This document shows, piece after piece, positions 24,290-30,985 of a stretch of DNA of 34,663 nt (the stretch's first letter is position 1; each line of letters opens with the position of its first letter). The DNA is taken from positions 1 through 34,663 of the forward strand of contig JAEEPD010000059.1 of NCBI GenBank assembly GCA_016284575.1. Direction: 5' to 3'. Below the pieces are notes generated by a model. That model did not search any database, was not told the origin of the DNA, and worked only from the letters and a program-made list of their open reading frames with translations. Source of the DNA: Bacillota bacterium. GTDB lineage: Bacteria; Bacillota; Clostridia; Peptostreptococcales; Anaerovoracaceae. The translations under genes were made by a program, and so were the position numbers.

Positions 24290-24892
24290 TTACCAGCGCC
24301 TGCGCCTCCCCAGCAGGGTCAGACTTCCCAGAACGCCTGTGGCCAGGCCTATCAGCAGGGTCTTGGCGCCGAAGCTCAGCTTGCTTTTCTGCTGCTGCAG
24401 CCTCTGATACTGCCAGCTGCTTTCCTGCTTCTGCCTTGCGGCGCAGCTGCTGCATATGAAAATGCTCTTTCCGTCCTTCATGTAGTGATCTGCCGGCACG
24501 TAATTCCTGCCGCAGCTTTCGCAGCAGGTCCTGTAGTTATTGGCCAGAAGATGGTCAATGACGGGATCCACTGCCTCCGCCAGCCTTTCGGGCAGATGGC
24601 TCTTAACAAAAGCAGGCTTCACGCTGAGCTCAAGGCTGTATTTATCCACCTTGATCTCCTCGATCAGCCTGAACTGGTCGGCATTTTCCCGCAGGTACTT
24701 CCTGAGCACATCGTTGAAGGGGTCATCCTCGCTGGCGGCATTGATCTTGACAATATAAAGCCCGTCTTCCTTCCGAAGACTTACGTAATAGCTGCTGTAG
24801 ACGCCTGCCCAGTCGGTCCCGTAGTCCCTGAGCTCGCCGCCGAGAGTGCGCTCTCTTATCTCATCGCTGAGCGTCAGCTTATCCTGTCCCAA
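24290..24892 (-). CDS. Uncharacterised protein with zinc ribbon and C-terminal membrane helix
   Basis: A 200-residue protein I do not recognise. Residues 1-115 are mixed alpha/beta (VSLRKEDGLYIVKINAA, KVDKYSLELSVKPAFV). A likely zinc ribbon uses C124-x2-C127 (CESC) and C147-x2-C150 (CSSC). After a Gln-rich helix comes one hydrophobic segment (about 174-194) ending RRRRW, so the bulk is probably cytosolic and tail-anchored. The start is TTG, with AAGGAGGAAATT directly before it. It begins 21 nt after the 24914-25438 gene and is surely in its operon. Confidence 0.7.
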   Translation of the reverse strand: MGQDKLTLSDEIRERTLGGELRDYGTDWAGVYSSYYVSLRKEDGLYIVKINAASEDDPFNDVLRKYLRENADQFRLIEEIKVDKYSLELSVKPAFVKSHLPERLAEAVDPVIDHLLANNYRTCCESCGRNYVPADHYMKDGKSIFICSSCAARQKQESSWQYQRLQQQKSKLSFGAKTLLIGLATGVLGSLTLLGRRRRW

Positions 24893-24913
24893 AATTTCCT
24901 CCTTCGGACCCGG

Positions 24914-25438
24914 CTACGCCCAGGGGTCTCTGCTCTTGGGCTGACGTATGCCCACAAGAATGAACTGCTCCCACAGGAAATACTGACCGGTGGAGGGCTT
25001 CAGCCTCAGCTGTATCTGCCTTGGGCTGTCGGCGCCGCCGGATTCCAGCAGGACCTTGCAGTAGCTGGGATCCGCGTGGCTGTTGGGGTCGTCCCAAAGC
25101 TTCAGAGTATAGGGCTGATCCGGGGTGTAGTTGTTGTCAGGCGTTGCGCCGTTGAAGTAGGAGCGGGGGATGTAGTCCACGTTGTCCATGAAGCGGTCAT
25201 TGATGAAGGACCAGTACATGGGGGTGAGTTCTCTGGGGCCGGAGAGCCAGGCAATCATGCGCTTTGCCTCCTCCTTGTTCTCCGGATAGAGGCAGAAGGC
25301 TGCGACCGCAAGGGCTGCGGTATCCGCGGGGCTCTTGAGTTCTGCCTGAGGCAGGGCCTGCATCTCCTCCAGGGTCTTCGGGAGCTTTTCGAAGCTTATC
25401 TCCCAGCTTGTTCCATCTTTATAATTATATGTTGCCAT
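24914..25438 (-). CDS. Uncharacterised Clostridial protein
   Basis: A 174-residue soluble protein without signal or membrane helix. It has conserved-looking patches SPADTAALAVAAFCLYPENKEEA, LSGPRELTPMYWSFINDRF, YIPRSYFNGATPDNNYTPDQPYTL, and RQIQLRLKPSTGQYFLWEQFILVGIRQPKS near the end. I associate this pattern with a DUF family frequent in Clostridia (possibly DUF6935), but with low certainty on the name. GAAGGAGTAAAAC precedes the ATG. It is first in a two-gene unit with the zinc-ribbon membrane protein; the context gives no function. Confidence 0.75.
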   Translation of the reverse strand: MATYNYKDGTSWEISFEKLPKTLEEMQALPQAELKSPADTAALAVAAFCLYPENKEEAKRMIAWLSGPRELTPMYWSFINDRFMDNVDYIPRSYFNGATPDNNYTPDQPYTLKLWDDPNSHADPSYCKVLLESGGADSPRQIQLRLKPSTGQYFLWEQFILVGIRQPKSRDPWA

Positions 25439-25488
25439 GTTTTACTCCTTCTTTACTTTACAAGTGAAGAACTGTTTGTCACAGATAG

Positions 25489-25497
25489 AGTATACCA
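25489..25497 (-). promoter_or_regulatory. Extended -10 promoter of the two-gene unit at 25438
   Basis: Minus strand TGGTATACT (hexamer TATACT, 25489-25494) with no good -35. The start of transcription would be about 45 nt before the ATG at 25438. Confidence 0.45.
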
Positions 25498-25570
25498 CAA
25501 GGCAGGCTTTTCATTGTGATTATTTGCTGAAATTGCAGGCGATCTGACAGATCAGGCCCTGATATCCGGG

Positions 25571-26458
25571 CTAGCTCCCTTTCCTGCTTCCGATGACAAG
25601 GGCAAGAAGGATCAGGGCGCAGCCAAGAAAACCGGCAGACCCAAGGCTTTCCTTCATGAAGAGGACCCCAAGAAGGCCTGCCACCATGGGATTCACGGCG
25701 CAGAGGAGACTGGTTTTTTCCGCGCTCACCTTGCTCTGAGCCACGGGCTGAAGCGTAAAGCCAAAGCCGGTGCAGACCACCGCAAGCAGCAGGATCATGG
25801 CCCATTCGGTGCCATTGTGGGGCAGGGTGGCAGTTCCGGTGATGAAGGACGCAATTGTTGCCAGAAGGGCCTGGGTCCCGACCTGGAACACGCCCATGGT
25901 AAAGGCGTTCCCCTGCCTCGACAGGCGGCTGGTCACCATGATCGAAGCGGTATAGCAGCAGGCCGCAAGCATAAGCCAGAGCTCGCCCCTGCCGATCTTA
26001 AGGCCCGCAGAGCTGCCTGCTCCCGGGAAGCCCACGGACAGAAGCCCCACGCCCAGAAGCGCCGTCAAAGCAGCGATAATAGCCCTTTTCTGAGGGAAGC
26101 GCCTTATCAGCGCCGCCTCTGCGATGGGCACCAGCACTATGGCTGTATTTTCGATGAAGGACGCCGTGGAGGAGGCTATAAAGGGCACACCGGTGAGCTC
26201 GCAGCTCATGGTTATGAAAAAGCAGCAGCCTATGGCCGCACCGCGGAGCGCATCCTTCGGGTCGAAATTCTTAAAGATCTGCCGACCGAACAGCAGCATC
26301 AGCAGTACAAAAGCCATCCCAAAGCGCAGCGACAGCAGCGCAAAGCGGGTTATGCTACCTATTATAAGCTTGTTGAACATGAAGGATGTGGCTCTGGCGG
26401 ACACCAGCAGCACAAGCAGTATCTCCGCCCTCTTCTCCGTAAGCTCAAAATTTTTCAT
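25571..26458 (-). CDS. EamA/DMT-family transporter
   Basis: A 295-residue integral membrane protein with ten hydrophobic helices in two EamA repeats. Typical features are SARATSFMFNKL near the first helix, SFIENTAIVLVPIAEAALIRRFPQKR at the end of the first half and LLCAVNPMVAGLLGVLFMKESLGSAGFLG in the last repeat. Such proteins export or import small metabolites, often amino acids or nucleotides. An in-frame TTG at 26500 could add 14 residues, but the ATG at 26458 has GGGAGG four bases upstream. It is divergent from a LysR regulator, the classical layout for a regulator and its target exporter. Confidence 0.92.
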   Translation of the reverse strand: MKNFELTEKRAEILLVLLVSARATSFMFNKLIIGSITRFALLSLRFGMAFVLLMLLFGRQIFKNFDPKDALRGAAIGCCFFITMSCELTGVPFIASSTASFIENTAIVLVPIAEAALIRRFPQKRAIIAALTALLGVGLLSVGFPGAGSSAGLKIGRGELWLMLAACCYTASIMVTSRLSRQGNAFTMGVFQVGTQALLATIASFITGTATLPHNGTEWAMILLLAVVCTGFGFTLQPVAQSKVSAEKTSLLCAVNPMVAGLLGVLFMKESLGSAGFLGCALILLALVIGSRKGS

Positions 26459-26501
26459 GATGCCTCCCTGCCGCTTTACTGCGGCAAATCGATTTGACAA
26501 G

Positions 26502-26530
26502 ATGATACACGATGTGTTAATTTGAGTAAA
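26502..26530 (-). promoter_or_regulatory. Promoter of the EamA transporter gene
   Basis: Minus strand: -35 TTTACT (26525-26530), 17-bp spacer, -10 TATCAT (26502-26507). The start would be near 26495, about 37 nt before the ATG. Confidence 0.5.
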
Positions 26531-26560
26531 GCGACATTAAATCATAGTTTATTTGATAAT
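26531..26560 (+). promoter_or_regulatory. Candidate promoter of the LysR gene
   Basis: Plus strand: -35 GCGACA (26531-26536), 18-bp spacer, -10 GATAAT (26555-26560). The -10 lies inside the palindromic operator, which would let the regulator repress itself. Confidence 0.4.
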
Positions 26561-26569
26561 TTATCAAAT
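26551..26569. promoter_or_regulatory. LysR-type operator palindrome
   Basis: ATTTGATAA-T-TTATCAAAT: perfect 9-bp arms around one base, containing the T-N11-A core of LysR sites. Its centre is about 65 bp upstream of the predicted EamA start of transcription, the usual place for the high-affinity LysR site. Confidence 0.65.
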
Positions 26570-26608
26570 CAGCGTCGCCAGCAGGCAGAAAACAGAACGG
26601 GAGCGGAA

Positions 26609-27475
26609 ATGGACACCGAAAAAATAAAGGTATATCTTGAAGCCATAAGCTCAGGCAGCCTCAGCGCTGCGGCTGAAAGGCTGGGCTATACACCCTCCGG
26701 GATATCAAGGAGCATCGCAGCCCTGGAGGAGGAAACGGGACTGACCCTCCTGGAGCGCGGCCGCAGGGGCGTAAGACCCACGGCGGATGCGGAAAAACTG
26801 ATACCCATAATGCGGGACTTCCTCCAGCAGGAGATCCGCTACATGGACATGGCGGGAAGCCTCAGGAACATGGAGACGGGCAGCATCACCGTTGGAATAA
26901 ACTATGCAGCCCATTTCCGCGCCATATCCGGCGTGCTGAAAAAATTCGAGAGGGAGTACCCCGGCATCGAGCTGCGGACCATACAGGGTCTTTCCAGCGA
27001 GCTCACCCAGGCGCTTCAGGAGCATAAGGCGGACTTCATCATCGCCACAAAAAGGCCTGATTTCGAGTTCATAAGGCTGGCGGAGGACCCCATGGTGGCC
27101 TGCGTGCCGAAGGAGCATCCCTGCACGGCGAAGGGGATCTATCCGCTGCAGCGCTTTTCGTCGGACCCGATGATCGCAACCTATCCATCGGTCGACACGG
27201 ACTACAAACGGGCCCTGCGGGACCGCGGGATCACCCCGAATGTCCGCTACACGAGCCAGAACGTATACGCCACCTACTGCATGGTGGAGGCGGGGCTGGG
27301 CGTTTTCATGTCCAACAGGCTGGAGATGGAGATGTATCAGGGCGATGCAGTGCTGCTGCCACTGGATCCTCCGGTCCTTCAGGAGATAGGGATCATGTAC
27401 CGGGGCGAGGACAGTCTTTCTGTATCCACTAAGAAACTGCTTCAGATGATAGCCAGCGAGCTGGCTGAGGCATGA
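26609..27475 (+). CDS. LysR-family transcriptional regulator
   Basis: A 288-residue regulator. The winged helix-turn-helix is at about 1-60 (FxxxxSSGSLSAAAERLGYTPSGISRSIAALEEETGLTLLERGRRGVRPT pattern). The two-lobed effector domain follows (ITVGINYAAHFRAISGVLKKFEREYPGIEL and after). The ATG at 26609 has GGGAGCGG before it. The open frame upstream to 26522 overlaps the operator and promoter and is not used. It is divergent from the EamA gene, which it probably activates, and likely controls itself through the palindrome at 26551-26569. The effector is unknown. Confidence 0.93.
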   Translation: MDTEKIKVYLEAISSGSLSAAAERLGYTPSGISRSIAALEEETGLTLLERGRRGVRPTADAEKLIPIMRDFLQQEIRYMDMAGSLRNMETGSITVGINYAAHFRAISGVLKKFEREYPGIELRTIQGLSSELTQALQEHKADFIIATKRPDFEFIRLAEDPMVACVPKEHPCTAKGIYPLQRFSSDPMIATYPSVDTDYKRALRDRGITPNVRYTSQNVYATYCMVEAGLGVFMSNRLEMEMYQGDAVLLPLDPPVLQEIGIMYRGEDSLSVSTKKLLQMIASELAEA

Positions 27476-27521
27476 ATCAGCTTCAAGATATCTGCCGGGC
27501 GATAGCGACCAAAGGCAATTC

Positions 27522-27552
27522 AAAACCCCGAACCAGCCGGTCCGGGGTTTTT
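27522..27552. terminator. Bidirectional terminator between the LysR gene and rpsR
   Basis: AAAACCCCGAACC pairs with GGTCCGGGGTTTT (one A-C mismatch) and has T-runs on both strands. It ends the convergent LysR gene and the rpsF-ssb-rpsR operon. Confidence 0.82.
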
Positions 27553-27568
27553 CGTGTCGCTTTTGTCT

Positions 27569-27811
27569 TTACAGATCAGCGTCGAAGGGCAGCAGAGCTA
27601 CTGTTCTTGCAACCTTGATGGCATTGGTGATGTCTCTCTGGTGCATAGCGCAGGCGCCGGTAACTCTTCTGGGCAGGATCTTGCCGCGCTCGGAGATGTA
27701 CTTCTTAAGAGTATCAACGTCCTTGTAATCTACGGTAAGAGTCTTGTCTGCACAGAACTGGCAAACCTTTTTTCTGCTGACATAGCTTCTCTTTTTGTTT
27801 TCTCTTTCCAT
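27569..27811 (-). CDS. rpsR: 30S ribosomal protein S18
   Basis: An 80-residue S18 with the zinc-type CQFC motif near the N-terminus and the hallmark [36 protein letters not shown]18 pairs with S6 on the platform of the small subunit. It is last in rpsF-ssb-rpsR, 25 nt after ssb, with AGAGAGGAAAG before its ATG. Confidence 0.98.
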   Translation of the reverse strand: MERENKKRSYVSRKKVCQFCADKTLTVDYKDVDTLKKYISERGKILPRRVTGACAMHQRDITNAIKVARTVALLPFDADL

Positions 27812-27836
27812 GTCTTGCTTTCCTCTCTGTTAATAC

Positions 27837-28313
27837 TTAGAAGGGGATGTCGTCATCGGTGAGCTTGGTGAATGCACCAAAGTCTTCATCGTCGTTCTTG
27901 GCCTGATTGCCCGCGGACTGCTGGTTCTGGCTGTAATTGCCGCCGCCGAAGCTGTCGTTTCCGCCGCTGTAGCCGCCCTGGCTCTGACCGTTTCTGTCCC
28001 CTCTGTCAAGTGGCTCCAGTCTGTCGCAAACTACCTGATCGCGATAAACGGTCTTTCCGTTCTGATCCTGGTAATTGTCATTCTGGATCCTTCCCTGAAC
28101 TGCAACAAGTCTGCCCTTGCCCACATACTTCTCAACGAATTCTGCGGTCTTTCCGAAGCAAACTATGTTAATGAAATCTGCTTTTCTTTCACCATTTTTA
28201 TCGGGAACCCGATCAACGGCGATGCTGAATTTGGCAATTGCCATTTGAGAACCAGCTGCATAACGAACCTCAGGATCTCTTGTAAGTCTACCTGTCAAAG
28301 ATACTGAATTCAT
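27837..28313 (-). CDS. ssb: Single-stranded DNA-binding protein
   Basis: A 158-residue SSB. An N-terminal OB fold (VSLTGRLTRDPEVRY, IAKFSIAVDR, DFINIVCFGKTAEFVEKYVGKGRLVAVQGRIQ) is followed by a flexible Gly/Asn/Gln-rich tail and the acidic tip DDDIPF, which recruits replication and repair partners. It starts 12 nt after rpsF with only a weak GGCGGTG site, so coupling to rpsF translation is likely. Confidence 0.97.
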   Translation of the reverse strand: MNSVSLTGRLTRDPEVRYAAGSQMAIAKFSIAVDRVPDKNGERKADFINIVCFGKTAEFVEKYVGKGRLVAVQGRIQNDNYQDQNGKTVYRDQVVCDRLEPLDRGDRNGQSQGGYSGGNDSFGGGNYSQNQQSAGNQAKNDDEDFGAFTKLTDDDIPF

Positions 28314-28325
28314 AGTGCACCGCCT

Positions 28326-28613
28326 TTACTTGTCGTCCTTGCGAACGATCACATGTCTCATGCAGTTTTCAGAAATTCTAAGTCTTCTGTCCAGTTCCTT
28401 GGGAAGAGTGGGAGCAGCTTCGAACTGCATAACTACATAGTAGCCTTCCTTCTTCTTCTGGATAGGATAAGCAAGCTTTCTGAGACCCCAAACATCGGTA
28501 GCGGAAACTTCGCCTTCAGCTGCGATGATACCCTTAACGGTTTCGATCATAGCTTCCTTTGCGCTTTCCTCGAGATCAGGATCGATAACAAACATAAGCT
28601 CGTACTTATTCAT
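28326..28613 (-). CDS. rpsF: 30S ribosomal protein S6
   Basis: A 95-residue S6 with YELMFVIDPDLEE at the start and the family stretch WGLRKLAYPIQKKKEGYYVVMQFEA. It is the first gene of the conserved rpsF-ssb-rpsR operon, with GGGAGGTGAAAC before the ATG and a structured 5' leader. Confidence 0.98.
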   Translation of the reverse strand: MNKYELMFVIDPDLEESAKEAMIETVKGIIAAEGEVSATDVWGLRKLAYPIQKKKEGYYVVMQFEAAPTLPKELDRRLRISENCMRHVIVRKDDK

Positions 28614-28640
28614 TGTTTCACCTCCCTATGGCCTTGAATG

Positions 28641-28682
28641 GCTGCGGTTCTCCCCCGCAGCAGAGAGCCTCGCTTTCGCGAG
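28641..28682 (-). promoter_or_regulatory. Structured rpsF leader, candidate S6:S18 autoregulatory element
   Basis: Two hairpins in the roughly 70-nt leader: CTCGC-GAAA-GCGAG (28669-28682) with a GNRA-type loop, and GCTGCGG-N7-CCGCAGC (28641-28661), 27 nt before the rpsF ATG. In many bacteria the S6:S18 pair binds a leader hairpin with an exposed CCG. The ACCGC segment here could serve, but the full motif was not verified. Confidence 0.4.
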
Positions 28683-28691
28683 CGCTTGAAT

Positions 28692-28719
28692 ATTGTATCA
28701 CAACCCCACGCAAATGCAA
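28692..28719 (-). promoter_or_regulatory. Promoter of the rpsF-ssb-rpsR operon
   Basis: Minus strand: -35 TTGCAT (28714-28719), 16-bp spacer, extended -10 TGATACAAT (hexamer 28692-28697). Transcription would start near 28685, giving a leader of about 70 nt. Confidence 0.6.
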
Positions 28720-28785
28720 GCGGTTTTTTGCGTTGTTTTATGGATTTTCAAGGGTTTGCGGGGCCCCTTCACAGCTGTCTGCAGC

Positions 28786-28950
28786 CTATGCGGTGCCGTT
28801 CCTTTCGGCAGCCTCCTTCTTAGCCATATCCTGTGAAGCCTGCACATCGATAATGGCGCGGATCACATTCATTTCAGGCTGGATCCCCTCATAGGCTTTT
28901 GCAAACTCGGGGTCCTTAAGCTGTTCTGCAAGATATTCTTTAAATTCCAT
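28786..28950 (-). CDS. Truncated HigA-like antitoxin N-terminus, possible pseudogene
   Basis: A 54-residue ORF with an excellent AGGAGGAAAAACC site before its ATG. FKEYLAEQLKDPEFAKAYEGIQPEMNVIRAIIDVQASQDM resembles the N-terminal segment of XRE/HigA-type antitoxins, which continue into a helix-turn-helix (about 100 residues in all). Here the frame meets TAG just after AAERNGTA, the place where the second helix should begin. The in-frame codons after the stop (AADSCEGAPQTLENP) only loosely recall such a domain. No RelE/HigB-type toxin lies next to it. It could be a decaying antitoxin or a short independent protein. It ends about 65 nt before the rpsF promoter. Confidence 0.55.
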   Translation of the reverse strand: MEFKEYLAEQLKDPEFAKAYEGIQPEMNVIRAIIDVQASQDMAKKEAAERNGTA

Positions 28951-29007
28951 GGTTTTTCCTCCTGACAATTGTCTTTTTACACATAATCAGGGCTATAACG
29001 GGCAGAT

Positions 29008-29036
29008 GTGACAAACAGAACCGTCCCCGTTGTCAC
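29008..29036. repeat. REP-like inverted repeat
   Basis: GTGACAA (29008-29014) and TTGTCAC (29030-29036) flank ACAGAACCGTCCCCG. The AGAACCGTCCCC core inside a TGACA/TGTCA hairpin resembles, from memory, an element scattered between genes in many bacteria. It abuts the stop codon of the HD-domain gene. I see only this copy in the window. Confidence 0.5.
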
Positions 29037-29633
29037 TTAGCGTTCCGGAGCTTTCAGGGAGCCTTTTTCGATGTTTTCCTGCAGGATCCGGTCGGTGATC
29101 TCCCAAATGGTCTTGGAGCCGAGGGCGGTCTTTTTCTGGCGCTCGTAGACAGGCGCTGCGGAGACGCCGTGGGCAACCCAGTCGCTGCCGCCGTTGCTGT
29201 TGTTCAGGATCAGAGGCTGGAGATTGTCCATGGCGTGGGCGAACTTTGCCTCGGGGGTCTCGAAGGCCTCGAACTCGTCGAACAGGGCCTTCAGCTCCTC
29301 TCCCTGGTCCTCCGGCAGCAGACCGAAGATCCTGTCGCGGGCAGCGTCCTCCCTAGCCTTCTTGGTCTTCTGGCTCTCGAAATCGTAAGCGTAGGTGTCG
29401 CCTGCGTCGATCTCCACCACATCGTGGATCAGACACATGAGCATCACCTTGCCTATGTCCACAGGCTCGTTGGAATACTCACGCAGCAGATAGGCCATCA
29501 CAGCCATGTGCCAGGCGTGCTCCGCGTCGTTTTCTGCCCTGCCATGGCCCGAAAGGTGGGTCTGGCGGAAGATATTCTTCTCTTTGTCTATCTCTAAAGC
29601 AAATTCAAGCTGCTTTTTAAGTCTTTCGTCCAT
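29037..29633 (-). CDS. HD-domain phosphohydrolase (YfbR-like)
   Basis: A 198-residue cytosolic metal-dependent hydrolase of the HD_3 / 5'-deoxynucleotidase-like group. The metal-binding histidines and aspartate appear as AEHAWHMA (H39) and LIHDVVEIDAGDT (H70-D71). A further conserved Asp is in KFAHAMDNLQPLI. The start follows GGGGGAAACAG. Relatives act on dNMPs, but the substrate cannot be read from the sequence. The gene lies between a hairpin (29651-29681) and the REP-like repeat. Confidence 0.88.
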   Translation of the reverse strand: MDERLKKQLEFALEIDKEKNIFRQTHLSGHGRAENDAEHAWHMAVMAYLLREYSNEPVDIGKVMLMCLIHDVVEIDAGDTYAYDFESQKTKKAREDAARDRIFGLLPEDQGEELKALFDEFEAFETPEAKFAHAMDNLQPLILNNSNGGSDWVAHGVSAAPVYERQKKTALGSKTIWEITDRILQENIEKGSLKAPER

Positions 29634-29650
29634 CTGTTTCCCCCATTTAT

Positions 29651-29681
29651 ATTCCCAAGCCCTGTGGGAGGACTTGGGAAT
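29651..29681 (-). repeat. Inverted repeat between the D-cysteine desulfhydrase and HD genes
   Basis: ATTCCCAAG (29651-29659) and CTTGGGAAT (29673-29681) form a 9-bp stem, with CCC/GGG able to pair inside the loop. No T-run follows on the minus strand, so termination would be weak. It ends about 17 nt upstream of the HD gene ATG. Confidence 0.6.
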
Positions 29682-29713
29682 CCGGTGTTTGCCTATTCAG
29701 CTTGCGGCCCTTC

Positions 29714-30727
29714 CTAATCCCTCATTACCGGACCTACGATGGCCTGCTCAGCGAAGAGCGCGGTGGTGCCGCCGGTGTGAAGGAAGACCACGGTGCTGCC
29801 CTTGGGGAGCCTGCCGCTGTCCAGGTAGTCCAGCAGCCCGCTGAAGGCCTTGCCCGTGTATACAGGATCCACCAGCAGTCCTTCGTATCTGGCCAGACGC
29901 CTGATTGCCGCGGTGCCTGCGGGTGAAGGGATCTCGTATCCCTCGCCCACGTAATTGTTGTCCACGCTGAAGTCCTCAGTGCTTACCCTTACATCGGATG
30001 CTCCCATGTGGTCCAGAGCCTGGTTTGCCAGGTCTGCCACCCTCTGCTCGTAGGCATCGTCCTTGAGGCCCACGCTCACGCCGATGATCTTAGTATCGTC
30101 ATCCGCGAACTTCTTGCCTGCCACAAGGCCCGCCAGAGTACCGCCGGAGCCTGTGGTGGTGAAGAGATAATCCATGCGCTTGTCAGCTGCCTCCAGCTGC
30201 CCTAAAAGCTCCAGATAGCCGTTTACATAGCCGCAGACGCCCACCTCGTTGGAGCCGCCCACGGGCACGTCGTAGACCTTATGGCCCTGGGCCTCCAGCT
30301 CCGCGATGCGCTTGGCGGACTCTGCCTTCTGGTCCGCGTCGCCGGCCAGCACGTGTACCTCAGCTCCGTAGATGGAATCCAGCAGCAGATTGGCCCTGAG
30401 GTCGTTGGGGTCCGGCTCCACCACGGTGCGCAGATAAACTATGGGCTCCAGCCCGCAGATCCTGGCCGCGGTTATGGTCTGCATGGCGTGGTTGGACTGG
30501 GTGGCGCCGTATGTTATGACGTAATCATAGCCATTGGCCTTTGCATAGCCCATCAGAAACTCCAGCTTGCGAACCTTGTTGCCGCCGTAAAGATTGCGGC
30601 CCGTAAAATCGTCACGCTTTATCCAAACGTCGTAGCCTGTCTGCTCGGATATCCTGTCCAGCCGGTGCAGCGGCGTGGGGAAAAAGCCGATATTCACTCT
30701 TGGAAGCTCGGGAAATTGTCTGATCAT
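29714..30727 (-). CDS. dcyD: D-cysteine desulfhydrase / ACC deaminase family enzyme
   Basis: A 337-residue fold-II PLP enzyme. In D-cysteine desulfhydrases it converts D-cysteine to pyruvate, H2S and ammonia. Seen here are FFPTPLHRLDR, IKRDDFTGRNLYGGNKVRKLE with PLP Lys51, ATQSNHAMQT, PVGGSNEVGVCGYV, TTGSGGTLAGL and LLVDPVYTGKAFSGLLD. The ORF extends 41 codons further up, but the ATG at 30727 has CAGGAGGGCATT before it and matches the family start. It is monocistronic with its own promoter. The exact substrate (D-cysteine, ACC or another amino acid) cannot be settled by reading. Confidence 0.88.
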   Translation of the reverse strand: MIRQFPELPRVNIGFFPTPLHRLDRISEQTGYDVWIKRDDFTGRNLYGGNKVRKLEFLMGYAKANGYDYVITYGATQSNHAMQTITAARICGLEPIVYLRTVVEPDPNDLRANLLLDSIYGAEVHVLAGDADQKAESAKRIAELEAQGHKVYDVPVGGSNEVGVCGYVNGYLELLGQLEAADKRMDYLFTTTGSGGTLAGLVAGKKFADDDTKIIGVSVGLKDDAYEQRVADLANQALDHMGASDVRVSTEDFSVDNNYVGEGYEIPSPAGTAAIRRLARYEGLLVDPVYTGKAFSGLLDYLDSGRLPKGSTVVFLHTGGTTALFAEQAIVGPVMRD

Positions 30728-30815
30728 AATGCCCTCCTGTAAGCTTTGTGCTCCGTAAACTGCCCGCCTGCCGGCCGGAAAGCCCGGGCGGCAGCTCTTT
30801 ATCGTTATCATTACG

Positions 30816-30844
30816 ATTTTAGCACAAGAAGGGAGCAGGGGCAA
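30816..30844 (-). promoter_or_regulatory. Promoter of the D-cysteine desulfhydrase gene
   Basis: Minus strand: -35 TTGCCC (30839-30844), 17-bp spacer, extended -10 TGCTAAAAT (hexamer 30816-30821), about 90 nt before the ATG. Confidence 0.5.
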
Positions 30845-30904
30845 TGCCATGCATAAAGCGCATGGATAATCACGTTTTCGGTATCTGTAAAAGTCCTCAT
30901 AGCC

Positions 30905-30933
30905 TTGAAAAACAAAGACCTTTACTGTAAAAT
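30905..30933 (+). promoter_or_regulatory. Promoter of the HAD phosphatase gene
   Basis: Plus strand: -35 TTGAAA (30905-30910), 17-bp spacer, -10 TAAAAT (30928-30933) preceded by TG. The ATG at 30986 is about 45 nt past the expected start. It may also drive the ABC transporter genes. Confidence 0.6.
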
Positions 30934-30985
30934 AGTCTGGTTATCCGCAGCTTATAAAAATTCAGCCTGCGGAAAAGGAGACCAG

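Noticed and set aside
25525-25570. GATCTG-A-CAGATC as terminator of the EamA gene
   Set aside because: Only 6 bp per arm and no T-run on the minus strand.
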